Source of the DNA: Actinomadura parmotrematis
GTDB lineage: Bacteria; Actinomycetota; Actinomycetes; Streptosporangiales; Streptosporangiaceae
DNA: 64,000 nt
Direction: 5' to 3'
Assembly (NCBI RefSeq): GCF_019458805.1
Contig: NZ_JAIBOA010000008.1
Span: 248,001 to 312,000 of the forward strand
How positions within the stretch are numbered: the stretch's first letter is position 1; the number at the start of each line of letters is the position of its first letter. This document shows, piece after piece, positions 50,969 through 59,657 of this stretch. The notes below the pieces were generated by a model. It was not told the origin of the DNA, searched no databases, and saw nothing but the letters and a program-made list of their open reading frames with translations. The position numbers and the translations under genes were made by a program.

Positions 50969-50994
50969 ACCAAGCAAATGCTTGGTGCTAGCGT
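50969..50994 (+). promoter_or_regulatory. Regulon palindrome, site H, with promoter
   Basis: ACCAAGC-AAAT-GCTTGGT (50969-50986) has perfect 7-bp arms. It lies between TCGACC (50966-50971) and -10 TAGCGT (50989-50994) of the rightward alcohol dehydrogenase gene, so bound repressor would block polymerase. Confidence 0.75.
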
Positions 50995-51069
50995 GAGGCC
51001 GGTCCGGGCGCCCCGGCCGGACGCGGACGGCCACGGCCCTGCCGGCACGGGCCTTCAGGAGGCGGAGAC

Positions 51070-52182
51070 GTGACGAGCACGACGATGCGGGCGGCGCTGC
51101 TGCGGGAGTTCCACGCCCCGCTGCGGGTCGAGGAGGTGACCGTCGCCGCGCCCCAGGCCGGCGAGGTGCTGGTCAAGGTGGCCGCGTCCGGCGTCTGCGG
51201 CTCGGACCTGAAGTCGATCGCCGGGACCAGCCCCGTCGTCTCCCACCTGCCCTGCGTGCTCGGCCACGAGAGCGCCGGCGTCGTCGAGGCCGTCGGCCCC
51301 GGCGTCGCCTCGGTCAAGCCCGGCGACCACGTCATCATCGCGATGAACGGGCCGTGCGGGCGCTGCCGCAACTGCGCCCGCGGCCGCGCGCACCTCTGCA
51401 GCGGCCGGGCCCGGATGACCGCGATCATGGGGCTGATGGCCGACGGCTCCACCCGCCTGTCGATCGGCGGCGAGGTCGTCCGCCCCTACATCGGCATCGG
51501 CTCGTTCGCCGAGCGGGCCGTCGTCGGCGAGGCGATGTGCGTCAAGGTCGCCGAGGACGCCCCGCTCGACCTGCTCGCGCTCACCGCCTGCGGCGTCGTC
51601 ACCGGCGTCGGCGCGGTGCTGAACACCGCGCGCGTCGAGCCCGGCTCCAGCGTCCTCGTCGTCGGCTGCGGCGGCGTCGGCCTGAACGTCGTGCAGGGCG
51701 CGGTGCTCGCCGGCGCCACCACGATCATCGCCGCCGACGTCGTCGACGCCAAGCTGAAGCTCGCCGAGGAGTTCGGCGCCACCCACACCGTCCTCGCCGA
51801 CGACCTGCCGAAGCAGGTCGGCGGCATCGTCCGCGGCGGCGCCGACTACGCCTTCGACGTCACCGGCGTGCCCGCCGTCCTCGCCAAGGCGTTCGCCGCG
51901 ACCCAGCCGGGCGGCACCACCGTCATGGTCGGCAGCCCCGCCGCCGGGAAGAACCTGGAGATCCCGCCCGCGCAGCTGTTCGGGTCGCGCCGCCTGATGG
52001 GCACCCAGGGCGGCGACGCCACCCCCGCCCGCGACCTGCCGATGCTCGTCGACCTGTACCGGCGCGGCCGCCTCAACCTGGCGGGCCTCGTCTCCGAGCG
52101 CGTCCCCCTGGACGAGATCAACGAGGCCGTCGAGCACGTCAAGTCCGGCGCCGTCGCCCGCTCGGTCATCGTCTTCGACTGA
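51070..52182 (+). CDS. Zinc-dependent alcohol dehydrogenase (MDR family)
   Basis: This 370-residue medium-chain dehydrogenase has catalytic zinc ligands C43 and H66-E67 (GVCGSDLKS, LGHESAG). The structural zinc cluster is C96, C99, C102 and C110. The Rossmann motif VGCGGVGLN lies near 199. It oxidises an alcohol or aldehyde adduct with NAD. GTG 51070 is preceded by AGGAGG with seven-base spacing. It is the sole gene behind site H and faces the importer operon across a region with two regulon palindromes 79 bp apart. Confidence 0.92.
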   Translation: MTSTTMRAALLREFHAPLRVEEVTVAAPQAGEVLVKVAASGVCGSDLKSIAGTSPVVSHLPCVLGHESAGVVEAVGPGVASVKPGDHVIIAMNGPCGRCRNCARGRAHLCSGRARMTAIMGLMADGSTRLSIGGEVVRPYIGIGSFAERAVVGEAMCVKVAEDAPLDLLALTACGVVTGVGAVLNTARVEPGSSVLVVGCGGVGLNVVQGAVLAGATTIIAADVVDAKLKLAEEFGATHTVLADDLPKQVGGIVRGGADYAFDVTGVPAVLAKAFAATQPGGTTVMVGSPAAGKNLEIPPAQLFGSRRLMGTQGGDATPARDLPMLVDLYRRGRLNLAGLVSERVPLDEINEAVEHVKSGAVARSVIVFD

Positions 52183-52203
52183 CCCCGACCGGCCGCGCCC
52201 CCG

Positions 52204-53562
52204 TCAGGGCGTCCGGGCGAGCGAGCCGACGACCGCCCACGTGCGGCCCTTGCTCGCGGCGGTGTAGTTGAAGGTCAGCCCGCCGGGGCGCCGGGCCAGC
52301 GTGACCGTCCCGGCCGCCACGCAGCGGGCGGCGCCGCCGGTGATCTGCTCGCGCAGCGTCAGCACCTCGCCGGTCTGCCCGAGCAGCGTCTCGGTGCCGG
52401 AGCAGCGCTGGCCGGGGTAGCGGACGGTCCCGCGCGCGCTCCCCGCGGGCAGCTTCAGGATCACCGTCAGCACCTTGCCGTCGCTCTGCCGCACCCGCCC
52501 CGTCCAGGTCCCGGCGAAGCCCGGCGCGAACCCGGCCGGCGCCGGCCGGCCCGACGCGCTCGGCGAGGGCGCGGCGGGCGGATCGGAGGAGAACGCCGAG
52601 TGCAGCGCCGGCCCTGTGGCGAGCGCCGCAGCCAGGAAGACGCCGACGACGCCGAGCAGTAGCAGGCGCGTCCGCCGGACGGGTGCCCGCCGCGCGGACG
52701 CGGCGGTCGCGTCCTGGCCCGGCACCACCGTCGGCGTCTCCGGGGCGGGCGGCAGCGCCCGCCGTCCCAGCAGGGTCTCCAGCACCTGCGACGCCGTCGG
52801 GCGGTGCGCGGGGTCCTTGCCGAGGCAGCGCGCCACCAGGTCGCGGAGCGGACCTGCGAGGCCGCCGAGGTCGGGCTCGGCGTGCAGGATGCGCCCTGAC
52901 ACCGCGGCCAGGCTGTCGTTGCCGAACGGCGGCCGACCGCAGGAGGCGAACACCATCGTGCCCGCCCAGGCGAACACGTCCGAGGCCGGTCCCGCCCGCT
53001 CCCCCGAGAACTGCTCGGGCGCCATGTAGGCGGGCGTGCCGACGATGCCGCCCGCGGTCAGCGTGGCGCCGTCGAGCGCCCGCGCGATGCCGAAGTCGAT
53101 GACGCGCGGCCCGTCCGGCCCGAGCAGCACGTTGTGCGGCTTCAGGTCGCGATGGACCACCCCGGCCCGGTGGATGGCGACGAGCGCGGTCGCGGTCCCG
53201 ACGGCGAGGCGCTCCAGCGCGCCGCCCGCGAGCGGTCCCCGCTCGCGCACCACCTCCTGGAGCGGCGGGCCGTCCACGAGCTCGCTGACGATGTAGGGCC
53301 GGTCCCCCACCGCGTCGGCGTCCAGCACCGCCGCCGTGCAGAACTGCGACACCCGCTTGGCCGTGTCGAGCTCGCGCAGGAAGCGGGCGCGCGCGTCCCG
53401 GTCGTCGAAGCCGGCGCGCAGCAGCTTGACCGCGACCCGCGCGCCCGACGGCGCGGCCCCCGCGTAGACGACGCCCTGCCCGCCCGCCCCGAGACGCCCG
53501 AGCAGGGTGTACGGCCCGATGCGGGCCGGATCGTCGGGCCGTAGCGGCTCGCCTGACGGCAT
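52204..53562 (-). CDS. Membrane-anchored Ser/Thr protein kinase (Hanks type)
   Basis: This 452-residue kinase has a cytoplasmic catalytic domain: GRLGAGGQGVVY loop, K46 in VAVKLL, HRD at 136-138 with DLKPHN, D155 in DFG and GTPAYMAPEQ. A transmembrane helix lies near 299-319, followed by a Pro/Ser-rich linker. An extracellular domain of about 100 residues carries two spaced Cys (RCSGTETLL, ARCVAAGTV) that may form a disulphide. It lacks PASTA repeats, so it is not the PknB type. It is divergent from the DUF4870 gene within about 60 bp. The signal is unknown. Confidence 0.92.
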   Translation of the reverse strand: MPSGEPLRPDDPARIGPYTLLGRLGAGGQGVVYAGAAPSGARVAVKLLRAGFDDRDARARFLRELDTAKRVSQFCTAAVLDADAVGDRPYIVSELVDGPPLQEVVRERGPLAGGALERLAVGTATALVAIHRAGVVHRDLKPHNVLLGPDGPRVIDFGIARALDGATLTAGGIVGTPAYMAPEQFSGERAGPASDVFAWAGTMVFASCGRPPFGNDSLAAVSGRILHAEPDLGGLAGPLRDLVARCLGKDPAHRPTASQVLETLLGRRALPPAPETPTVVPGQDATAASARRAPVRRTRLLLLGVVGVFLAAALATGPALHSAFSSDPPAAPSPSASGRPAPAGFAPGFAGTWTGRVRQSDGKVLTVILKLPAGSARGTVRYPGQRCSGTETLLGQTGEVLTLREQITGGAARCVAAGTVTLARRPGGLTFNYTAASKGRTWAVVGSLARTP

Positions 53563-53624
53563 GGGCTCTCCGTCCCCGTCGCGGTAGGTTCGGGGAAGAT
53601 CATTCCATTGACGGGAGCACGCCA

Positions 53625-54197
53625 GTGACGGACTGGGCCCCGCCGCCGCAGGGCGGCCCCGACCCCCTCCCGCAAGACCCCTCCCCCGAGGACGGCCCGC
53701 CCCGCGAGCAGCCGCCGCCCTACGGCGCCCCCTACGGGCAGCCGCCCGGCTACGGCCCGCCCGGCGGCCACGGCCCGCCGCCCGGGTACGGGCGCCCGCT
53801 CGGCGAGCCCGGACCCGAGGGGCAGCGGCCCGCGATGCAGGGCACCGACGAGATCACCTGGAGTCTCGCCGCCTACCTCGGCACGCTGCTGGTCGGGTTC
53901 GTCGCGCCGCTCGCGGTCTACTTCGCCAAGCGCAACGAGTCGCCGTTCGTGCGCTTCCACGCGGCGCAGTCGCTGAACCACCAGATCACCGCGCTGATCG
54001 TGATGGTGGTACCGCTGATCGCCATCGTGCCGCCGGCGATCCTGGCGGACCAGCCCGCCGTCCTCGCGCTCTGGCTGATCCCCGTCCTGTTCGAGAGCGT
54101 CGCGAGCTACGTGGTGCTCATCATGGGGGCGATCAAGGCCGGCAAGGCCGTCTACTACCGCTTCCCCAAATGGCTGGTCTTCCCGATCGTCCGCTGA
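53625..54197 (+). CDS. DUF4870 membrane protein with Pro/Gly-rich N-terminus
   Basis: This 190-residue protein has a disordered N-terminal half of about 70 residues rich in PPYG/PPGYG repeats. It then has three predicted transmembrane helices with the DUF4870 features ITWSLAAYLGTLL, VYFAKRNESPFVRFHAAQSLNHQI and KAGKAVYYRFP. The family is widespread in Gram-positive bacteria and has no known function. It is divergent from the membrane Ser/Thr kinase and might be a phosphorylation target, but that is only positional inference. Confidence 0.85.
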   Translation: MTDWAPPPQGGPDPLPQDPSPEDGPPREQPPPYGAPYGQPPGYGPPGGHGPPPGYGRPLGEPGPEGQRPAMQGTDEITWSLAAYLGTLLVGFVAPLAVYFAKRNESPFVRFHAAQSLNHQITALIVMVVPLIAIVPPAILADQPAVLALWLIPVLFESVASYVVLIMGAIKAGKAVYYRFPKWLVFPIVR

Positions 54198-54198
54198 C

Positions 54199-55023
54199 TC
54201 ACAGGTAGTCGCGGGCGTAGGCGTCCAGCGTCGCGAGCGCCTCGTCGCGGCCGCCCGGCGGCACCCGCAGCACGACCTCCTCGATGCCCATCCCGGCGAA
54301 GTACTCCAGCTTCTCCGGGGTGGGCAGCGTGCCGAACGGCACGATCGGCACCATCTCCCGCCCCGCCTCCTCGCACGCCCGCCGCAGCGCCGGCACCGCG
54401 TCCCGCACGCCCGCGCCGCCGATCGGGATCCACCCGTCGCCGTATTCGGCGATGTGCGCGAACAGCGTCGGCCCCGGCGCCCCGCCGAGCAGGACGGGGA
54501 TGCGCGCCGCCGGCTTCGGCCACGACCAGCTCGCGTCGAACTTCACGAACTCGCCCTGGAACGCCGCCTCCTCGGCCGTCCACAGCTCCCGCATCGCCAG
54601 CACGTGCTCGCGCGCCATCGCCCGCCGCCGCTTCCACGGCACGCCGTGGTCGGCGGCCTCCTCGACGTTCCACCCGAACCCGACGCCGAGCGAGACGCGG
54701 CCCGGCGCCAGGTGGTCGAGCGTCGCGAGCGCCTTGGCCGTGACGATCGGCTCGCGCTGCGCGGGCAGCATCACGCCCGTCCCGAGGACGATCCGCTCGG
54801 TCACCGCCGCCGCCGCGGCGAGCCCGACGATCGGGTCCAGCGACCGCGCGTACTCCTCGGGGAGCGTCGCGTCGCCCGTCGGCGGCGGGGTGAGGCGCGC
54901 CACCGGGATGTGGGTGTGCTCGGGGATGTAGAGCGAGGCGAAGCCGCGGGCCTCGGCCTCGCGCGCCAGCTCGTGGGGCTGCGCGGTCCGGTCCGTCGTG
55001 AACATCGTGATACCCAGCCGCAT
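54199..55023 (-). CDS. LLM-class F420-dependent oxidoreductase
   Basis: This 274-residue luciferase-like protein starts MRLGITMFTTDRTAQPHELAREAEARGF and contains SLYIPEHTHIP, RIVLGTGVMLPAQREPI, GRVSLGVGFGWNVEEAADHGV and RIPVLLGGAPG. The GFGWN-x-E segment and short length fit the F420-dependent class. It is divergent from the alpha/beta-hydrolase operon, and sites I and J lie in the shared 137-bp region. The role is probably oxidation or reduction of a pathway intermediate. The GGAGG-like stretch upstream is weak. Confidence 0.86.
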   Translation of the reverse strand: MRLGITMFTTDRTAQPHELAREAEARGFASLYIPEHTHIPVARLTPPPTGDATLPEEYARSLDPIVGLAAAAAVTERIVLGTGVMLPAQREPIVTAKALATLDHLAPGRVSLGVGFGWNVEEAADHGVPWKRRRAMAREHVLAMRELWTAEEAAFQGEFVKFDASWSWPKPAARIPVLLGGAPGPTLFAHIAEYGDGWIPIGGAGVRDAVPALRRACEEAGREMVPIVPFGTLPTPEKLEYFAGMGIEEVVLRVPPGGRDEALATLDAYARDYL

Positions 55024-55071
55024 CCGGGGGCTCCTCTCGGCGAGCGGTACGGGTCACACCCTACCGAGGCG

Positions 55072-55119
55072 ACCAAGCGATTGCTCGGGTGACGGCGATT
55101 GATGTAGCGTGCGCTTGTT
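55072..55119. promoter_or_regulatory. Regulon palindromes, sites I and J (tandem)
   Basis: Site I is ACCAAGC-GATT-GCTCGGG (55072-55089). Site J is the weaker ATGTAGC-GTGC-GCTTGTT (55102-55119), exactly 30 bp further on (three helical turns). J contains TAGCGT (55105-55110), so it may be partly a promoter element. They control the divergent LLM gene and the rightward hydrolase operon. Confidence 0.6.
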
Positions 55120-55160
55120 CGGGAGCGACGGCACGGCACCACGGCGCCGGGAGGAGCAGC

Positions 55161-55994
55161 ATGGCGTACGCAGACCTCGGCGAGGTGCGTCTCTTCTACA
55201 CCGACGACGCGCCGGACGCCGCGCCCGGCGCCCCGAGCCCCGACCCCGTCCTGCTCGTGCACGGCTACGGCGCCGACTCGGCCGACTGGTCCTTCCACAT
55301 CCCCGCCCTCGCCGAGCGCCGCCGCGTGATCGCGCCCGACCTGCGCGGCCACGGCCGCTCCTCGGCGCCCGCCACCGGCTACCGGACGGCCGACTTCACC
55401 GCCGACCTCGTCGCGCTGCTCGACCGCCTCGGCGTCGAGCGGGTCGTCGCGATCGGCCACTCGCTCGGCACCCTGGTGGTGTCGGCCCTCGCCGTCGAGC
55501 ACCCGGACCGCGTCCGCGCGCTCGTCTGCGTCGACCCCGGCTACGGGCAGCCCGAGGAGGTCGCCGCGTACTTCCCGGCGATGTACGACGGCCTCGCCGC
55601 CGACCCCTACGCCACCGCGCTCGCCAACGACGCCTGGTGCTACACGCCCGCGTCGCCCCGCTGGCTGCGCGAGTGGCACCGCCGCAAGATCCTCGGCACC
55701 GCGCCGCAGGCCCTCGCCGAGGCGTTCCCGGCGATGTACCGCGGCGAGGGCGCCTTCGGCGTCCGCCCGGCGGCCGAGCGCTACCTCGCCGGGCGCGCCT
55801 GCCCGGTGCTGTCGTGCTGGTCGGCGGCGCAGGCCGGCTCGGCCGCCTGGGAGGGCGGCCTGTTCAAGCACCCCGCCTCCCGGGCCGAGGTCTGGCCCGG
55901 CGGCGGGCACCGGCTGCACGCAGAGCGGCCGGAGGAGTTCCTGTTCGTCGTGGGCGCATGGCTCGGCGATATCGACAAGGAGATGTCCGCGTGA
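55161..55994 (+). CDS. Alpha/beta hydrolase
   Basis: This 277-residue hydrolase has the oxyanion motif LLVHGYG, DLRGHGRS, nucleophile S101 in GHSLGTLV, an acidic residue candidate in the late strands and a C-terminal GGGHRLHAERPEEF with the catalytic His. The size and motifs are like those of meta-cleavage product hydrolases and lactonases, but also like many esterases. GGGAGGAG precedes ATG 55161. It starts an operon with two LLM oxidoreductases (GTGA overlap with the first) under sites I and J. An oxygenation step followed by C-C or ester cleavage is plausible. Confidence 0.87.
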   Translation: MAYADLGEVRLFYTDDAPDAAPGAPSPDPVLLVHGYGADSADWSFHIPALAERRRVIAPDLRGHGRSSAPATGYRTADFTADLVALLDRLGVERVVAIGHSLGTLVVSALAVEHPDRVRALVCVDPGYGQPEEVAAYFPAMYDGLAADPYATALANDAWCYTPASPRWLREWHRRKILGTAPQALAEAFPAMYRGEGAFGVRPAAERYLAGRACPVLSCWSAAQAGSAAWEGGLFKHPASRAEVWPGGGHRLHAERPEEFLFVVGAWLGDIDKEMSA

Positions 55995-57241
55995 AGTTCT
56001 CTATCTTCCTCAACCCCCAGATCCCCGGGTCCGGCTGGGCCAGCGAGGAGAACGCCAAGGCCAAGCGGCCGATCGGGCGCGACGTCGAGTCGTACCAGAA
56101 GCTGCTGGACGAGGTCCGCGAGATCGCGGTGCACGCGGACCAGATCGGCTTCGACGCGCTCATGATGACCGAGCACCACTTCCACTCCGAGGGCTTCGAG
56201 TTCTCGGTGAACCCGCTCATGTTCCTCACCGACCTCGCCGCCCGCACCGAGCGCATCCTGCTCGCCCCGCTCGGCCTGGTGCTGCCCGCCTGGGACCCGA
56301 TCCGCGCCGCCGAGGACGTCGCTCTGCTGGACCACTTCTCCAAGGGCCGGCTCCGCCTCGGCGTCGCCCGCGGCTACCAGGCCCGCTGGGCCAACGTCCT
56401 CGGCCAGCGCTGGCACGCCGCCGCGGCCCGCTCGGACGGCTCCAAGTCCGACGACCGCAACTTCGACGTCTTCGGCGAGGTGCTGAAGATCATGAAGATG
56501 GCCTGGGAGAACGACACCCTGCGCTACAAGAGCGACGTGCTGGACTACGAGGTGCCGAACCCCTACAGCGGCATCGAGGGCTGGCCGGCGCAGGAGTGGA
56601 CCAGGACCTTCGGCGCCCCCGGCGAGATCGACGAGAACGGCGTCATCCAGTCGGTCTCGGTCTGCCCGAAGCCCTACCAGAGCCCCCACCCCGAGCTCTG
56701 GCAGCCCTTCACCGTCTCCGACCGCTCGGTCGTGCGCGCCGCGCAGGAGGGCATCCTGCCCTGGATGTTCACCCCGAACCCCGACGAGCACGCCGCCAAG
56801 GCCAAGCTCTACCAGGAGGAGTCGGCGCGCCAGGGCAAGGACTACAAGCTCGGCGAGCACACCGGCATCCTGAAGATCGTCGGCATGGCCGACACCCGCG
56901 AGGAGGCCATCGCCACCTACGGCAAGGGCATGCAGAAGGACTTCGCCTCCTTCTTCGGCCCGTTCGGCTACCTGGAGGTCCTCCGCAAGAAGGAGGACGA
57001 CAGCCACAAGCCGATCTCGCCGGAGAAGGGCGACTTCAAGCGCATGAACGAGGTCGAGATGGCGCTGCTCGGCACCCCCGACGACGTCAAGCGCGGCATC
57101 CAGCGCATGCTCGACCGGATGCCCGACCTGGAGTGGTTCGGCCTGTTCATGCAGGGCCAGCAGGGCGTGCTGCCGCTCGACACCGTCAAGCGCAACCTGG
57201 AGATGTTCGCCACCAAGGTCATCCCCGAGTTCCAGGACTGA
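55991..57241 (+). CDS. LLM-class flavin-dependent monooxygenase
   Basis: This 416-residue member of the luciferase-like family is longer than its paralogues in the window. It begins MKFSIFLNPQIPGSG and has DALMMTEHHFHSEGF, RILLAPLGLVLPAWDPI, GRLRLGVARGYQ and PKPYQSPHPELW, with an insertion of about 50 residues around FNPYSGIEGWPAQEW-like sequence. The MTEHHF motif and length suggest an FMN-dependent oxygenase. AAGGAG eight bases upstream supports GTG 55991, which overlaps the hydrolase stop. It is middle gene of the site I/J operon. Confidence 0.86.
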   Translation: MKFSIFLNPQIPGSGWASEENAKAKRPIGRDVESYQKLLDEVREIAVHADQIGFDALMMTEHHFHSEGFEFSVNPLMFLTDLAARTERILLAPLGLVLPAWDPIRAAEDVALLDHFSKGRLRLGVARGYQARWANVLGQRWHAAAARSDGSKSDDRNFDVFGEVLKIMKMAWENDTLRYKSDVLDYEVPNPYSGIEGWPAQEWTRTFGAPGEIDENGVIQSVSVCPKPYQSPHPELWQPFTVSDRSVVRAAQEGILPWMFTPNPDEHAAKAKLYQEESARQGKDYKLGEHTGILKIVGMADTREEAIATYGKGMQKDFASFFGPFGYLEVLRKKEDDSHKPISPEKGDFKRMNEVEMALLGTPDDVKRGIQRMLDRMPDLEWFGLFMQGQQGVLPLDTVKRNLEMFATKVIPEFQD

Positions 57242-57251
57242 GGGCCGCCGC

Positions 57252-58133
57252 GTGGAGTTCTGGCTCGGCGCGGCGTTCGTGGACACCCCCGAGTACGTCG
57301 GCCTCGCGCAGGCCGCCGACCGGCTCGGCTACGACGCCCTCGCCATCTCCGACCACATCTTCTACACCGACTTCGACGCGCGGTACCCCTACACCGACAC
57401 CGGCGCGCCGCCCTACCGGCCGGACACGCACTGGCCGGACGTGTGGGTGACGATCGCGGCGATGGCCGCGGTCACCGAGCGGGTGCGGTTCGCCACCAAC
57501 GTGTACGTGGCGCCCGCGCGCGACCTGTTCACGGTCGCCAAGGCGGTGTCCACCGCGGCCGTCCTGTCCGGCGACCGGGCGATCCTCGGCGTCGGCGTCG
57601 GCTGGTGCAAGGACGAGTTCCTGCAGACCGGGCAGGACTTCCACACCCGCGGCAAGCGCCTCGACGAGATGCTGCCCGCCCTCCGCACCCTCTGGAAGGG
57701 CGGGCTCGTCGAGCACCACGGCGCGTTCTACGACTTCGGCCCGCTCAGCATCGCGCCCGTCCCGGCCGAGCCCGTCCCGGTCTACATCGGCGGCGACAGC
57801 GACGCCGCGCTCCGCCGCACCGCGCGGGTCGGCGACGGCTGGATCGGCAACCGGATCTACTCCGAGGAGCAGCTCGGCGCCCTGCTGGACCGCCTGTCGG
57901 GCTTCCTCGCCGAGGAGGGCCGCACCCTGGACGACGTGAAGGTCATCGCGCCGATCGGGGCGCTGCCGTCCGCCGACCTGTACCGCAAGTGGGCCGACCG
58001 CGGCGTCGCGGGCACCATGGCCGCCCCCTGGTGGCTCGCCACCCCCGAGGAGAAGGCCGCCCACGGCGACGGCCTCGCCCTCAAGATCGCCACCATGGAG
58101 CGCTTCGCCGCCGAGGTCATCGCGAAGATGTGA
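57252..58133 (+). CDS. LLM-class F420-dependent oxidoreductase
   Basis: This 293-residue luciferase-like protein contains DALAISDHIFYTDFD, RVRFATNVYVAPARD, RAILGVGVGWCKDEFLQTGQDF and PVPVYIGGDSDAALRR. GVGWCKDEF is the pattern of F420-dependent actinobacterial members. It follows the monooxygenase by 10 bp and ends the operon, overlapping the convergent cyclase-family gene by 17 bp. It might reduce or dehydrogenate the product of the previous enzyme. Confidence 0.86.
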   Translation: MEFWLGAAFVDTPEYVGLAQAADRLGYDALAISDHIFYTDFDARYPYTDTGAPPYRPDTHWPDVWVTIAAMAAVTERVRFATNVYVAPARDLFTVAKAVSTAAVLSGDRAILGVGVGWCKDEFLQTGQDFHTRGKRLDEMLPALRTLWKGGLVEHHGAFYDFGPLSIAPVPAEPVPVYIGGDSDAALRRTARVGDGWIGNRIYSEEQLGALLDRLSGFLAEEGRTLDDVKVIAPIGALPSADLYRKWADRGVAGTMAAPWWLATPEEKAAHGDGLALKIATMERFAAEVIAKM

Positions 58134-58797
58134 CCGCGGCGACCGCGCGGACGGGCGCGCCGTCGCCGGACAGCCGGATCGGGAACAGGGACACCTCGAT
58201 CCGGCTGCCGGCGTCCCGGGCGTCCAGCAGGCGGTCCAGGCCGGTCAGGTTCTCGGCGATGACGGCGTGCGCGCCGCAGAGCACGCGGTGGACCGCGAGC
58301 GAGAAGCCGCCGTCGCCGGGCGGCGGGGTGCGGTCGACGCTGAGCGCGTCGATGCCGACGGTGCGGACGCCCGCCGCCACGATCGCCTCGGCCGTCTCCG
58401 GCGCCGGGTAGGGGTGCGCGAGGTACTCCGCGCTCCCCCAGTGCCGCGACCAGCCCGTCGCGATCAGCAGGACGGTGCCGGGGCGCAGGCCGGCCGGCAG
58501 CAGCTCCGGGCCGATCTCGGCGCGCGGCGCGAGCCCGCGGGCGTCCAGCAGCACCGCCGGGCCGGTGAAGCGCTCCAGCGGCAGGTCCTCCAGCGGCGGC
58601 AGCGCCCCGTCGATGTGGAAGGGCGCGTCCACGTGCGTGCCCGACTGCGACCCGAGGTGCAGCCGCTGCACGTTGACGCCGTCGGACGCGGCGGTGAGCG
58701 CCGCCCCGATCTCCACCTCGGGGTCGCCGGGGTACACCGGCATCCCGCTCTCCAGCGGCACCGACAGATCGACCAGTTCCCTCTCGACCGGCTCCAT
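58117..58797 (-). CDS. Cyclase-family hydrolase (KynB-like)
   Basis: This 226-residue PF04199 protein has the metal-binding motif SQSGTHVDAPFHID (H-x3-D-x3-H) and begins LVDLSVPLESGMPVYPGDPEV, the standard opening of kynurenine-formamidase-like enzymes. It differs from the longer paralogue at 7882-8793, which has HGTTTHMDALCH. It probably hydrolyses a cyclic amide, lactone or formamide. It overlaps the LLM gene tail to tail. No kynurenine pathway genes lie nearby, so a tryptophan role is unlikely. Confidence 0.84.
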   Translation of the reverse strand: MEPVERELVDLSVPLESGMPVYPGDPEVEIGAALTAASDGVNVQRLHLGSQSGTHVDAPFHIDGALPPLEDLPLERFTGPAVLLDARGLAPRAEIGPELLPAGLRPGTVLLIATGWSRHWGSAEYLAHPYPAPETAEAIVAAGVRTVGIDALSVDRTPPPGDGGFSLAVHRVLCGAHAVIAENLTGLDRLLDARDAGSRIEVSLFPIRLSGDGAPVRAVAAVTSSR

Positions 58798-58829
58798 GGC
58801 CCCATTCTGGCGTCCGGTAGCGTGAGCGC

Positions 58830-59657
58830 GTGCTACCCCAGGTGACCGCTATCCGGTACGTGACGCCGCTCCGCGAGGGCGGGTCGCTGCCCGGCATCGT
58901 CGAGGCCGACGACCTCGGCACCTACGTGATGAAGTTCCACGGGGCCGGGCAGGGCCGCAAGGCGCTGGTCGCGGAGGTCGTCGCGGGCGAGCTCGCCCGG
59001 CGGCTCGGGCTGCGCGTGCCCGACCAGGTGGTCATCGACCTGGACCCGGTCATCGGGCGGCACGAGCCCGACCCCGACGTGCAGGACCTGCTGAAGGCGA
59101 GCACCGGCTGGAACCTCGGGGTGGACTTCCTGCCGGGCGCGCTCGGCTTCGACCCGCTCGGCTGGCGCGCCGACGCCGCGTTCGCCTCCCGGGTGCTGTG
59201 GTTCGACGCGTTCATCGGCAACGTGGACCGCAGCTGGCGCAACCCGAACATGCTGGTCTGGCACGGCGACGTGTGGCTGATCGACCACGGCGCCAGCCTG
59301 ATCTTCCATCACGCCTGGGCGAACGCCGCCCGCCTGTTCGCCGGCGCCTACGACGTCGACGACCACGTCCTCACCCCCTACGCGACGCGGCTCGCCGAGG
59401 CCGAGGCGGAGTTCCTGCCGCGCGTCACCCCGGCGCTGCTGCGCGAGGTCGTCGCGCTCGTCCCGGACCGCTGGCTGGAGGACGAGCCGGGCTTCGGGTC
59501 GGTGGAGGAGCTGCGCGCCGCCTACGTGGAGATCCTGGCGGACCGCGCGGCCCGCCCCCGCGACTGGCTGCCGGAGCTGGACGTGAGCGCGCACCGCCCC
59601 GACACCGCCGCGCGGCGCGGCGAGAACCGCCCCGGCTGGCTCGGGGGGCCGGTGTGA
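58830..59657 (+). CDS. HipA-like kinase-fold protein
   Basis: This 275-residue protein resembles the short HipA-related family (HipA_2): TYVMKFHGAGQGRKALVAEVVAGELARRLGL includes the nucleotide-binding Lys, FDAFIGNVDRSWRNPNML contains the catalytic-loop Asp and Asn, and WLIDHGASLIFHH the metal-binding Asp. Unlike toxin HipA it has no HipB partner beside it; instead it overlaps a DUF3037 gene by four bases (GTGA), a pairing seen in many bacteria. GTG 58830 is leaderless, with TAGCGT six bases upstream. Kinase activity and target are unknown. Confidence 0.83.
   Translation: MLPQVTAIRYVTPLREGGSLPGIVEADDLGTYVMKFHGAGQGRKALVAEVVAGELARRLGLRVPDQVVIDLDPVIGRHEPDPDVQDLLKASTGWNLGVDFLPGALGFDPLGWRADAAFASRVLWFDAFIGNVDRSWRNPNMLVWHGDVWLIDHGASLIFHHAWANAARLFAGAYDVDDHVLTPYATRLAEAEAEFLPRVTPALLREVVALVPDRWLEDEPGFGSVEELRAAYVEILADRAARPRDWLPELDVSAHRPDTAARRGENRPGWLGGPV

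Noticed and set aside
58117..58797. Kynurenine formamidase (kynB)
   Set aside because: The family matches, but no tryptophan dioxygenase or kynureninase gene is nearby, so a specific name is not justified.
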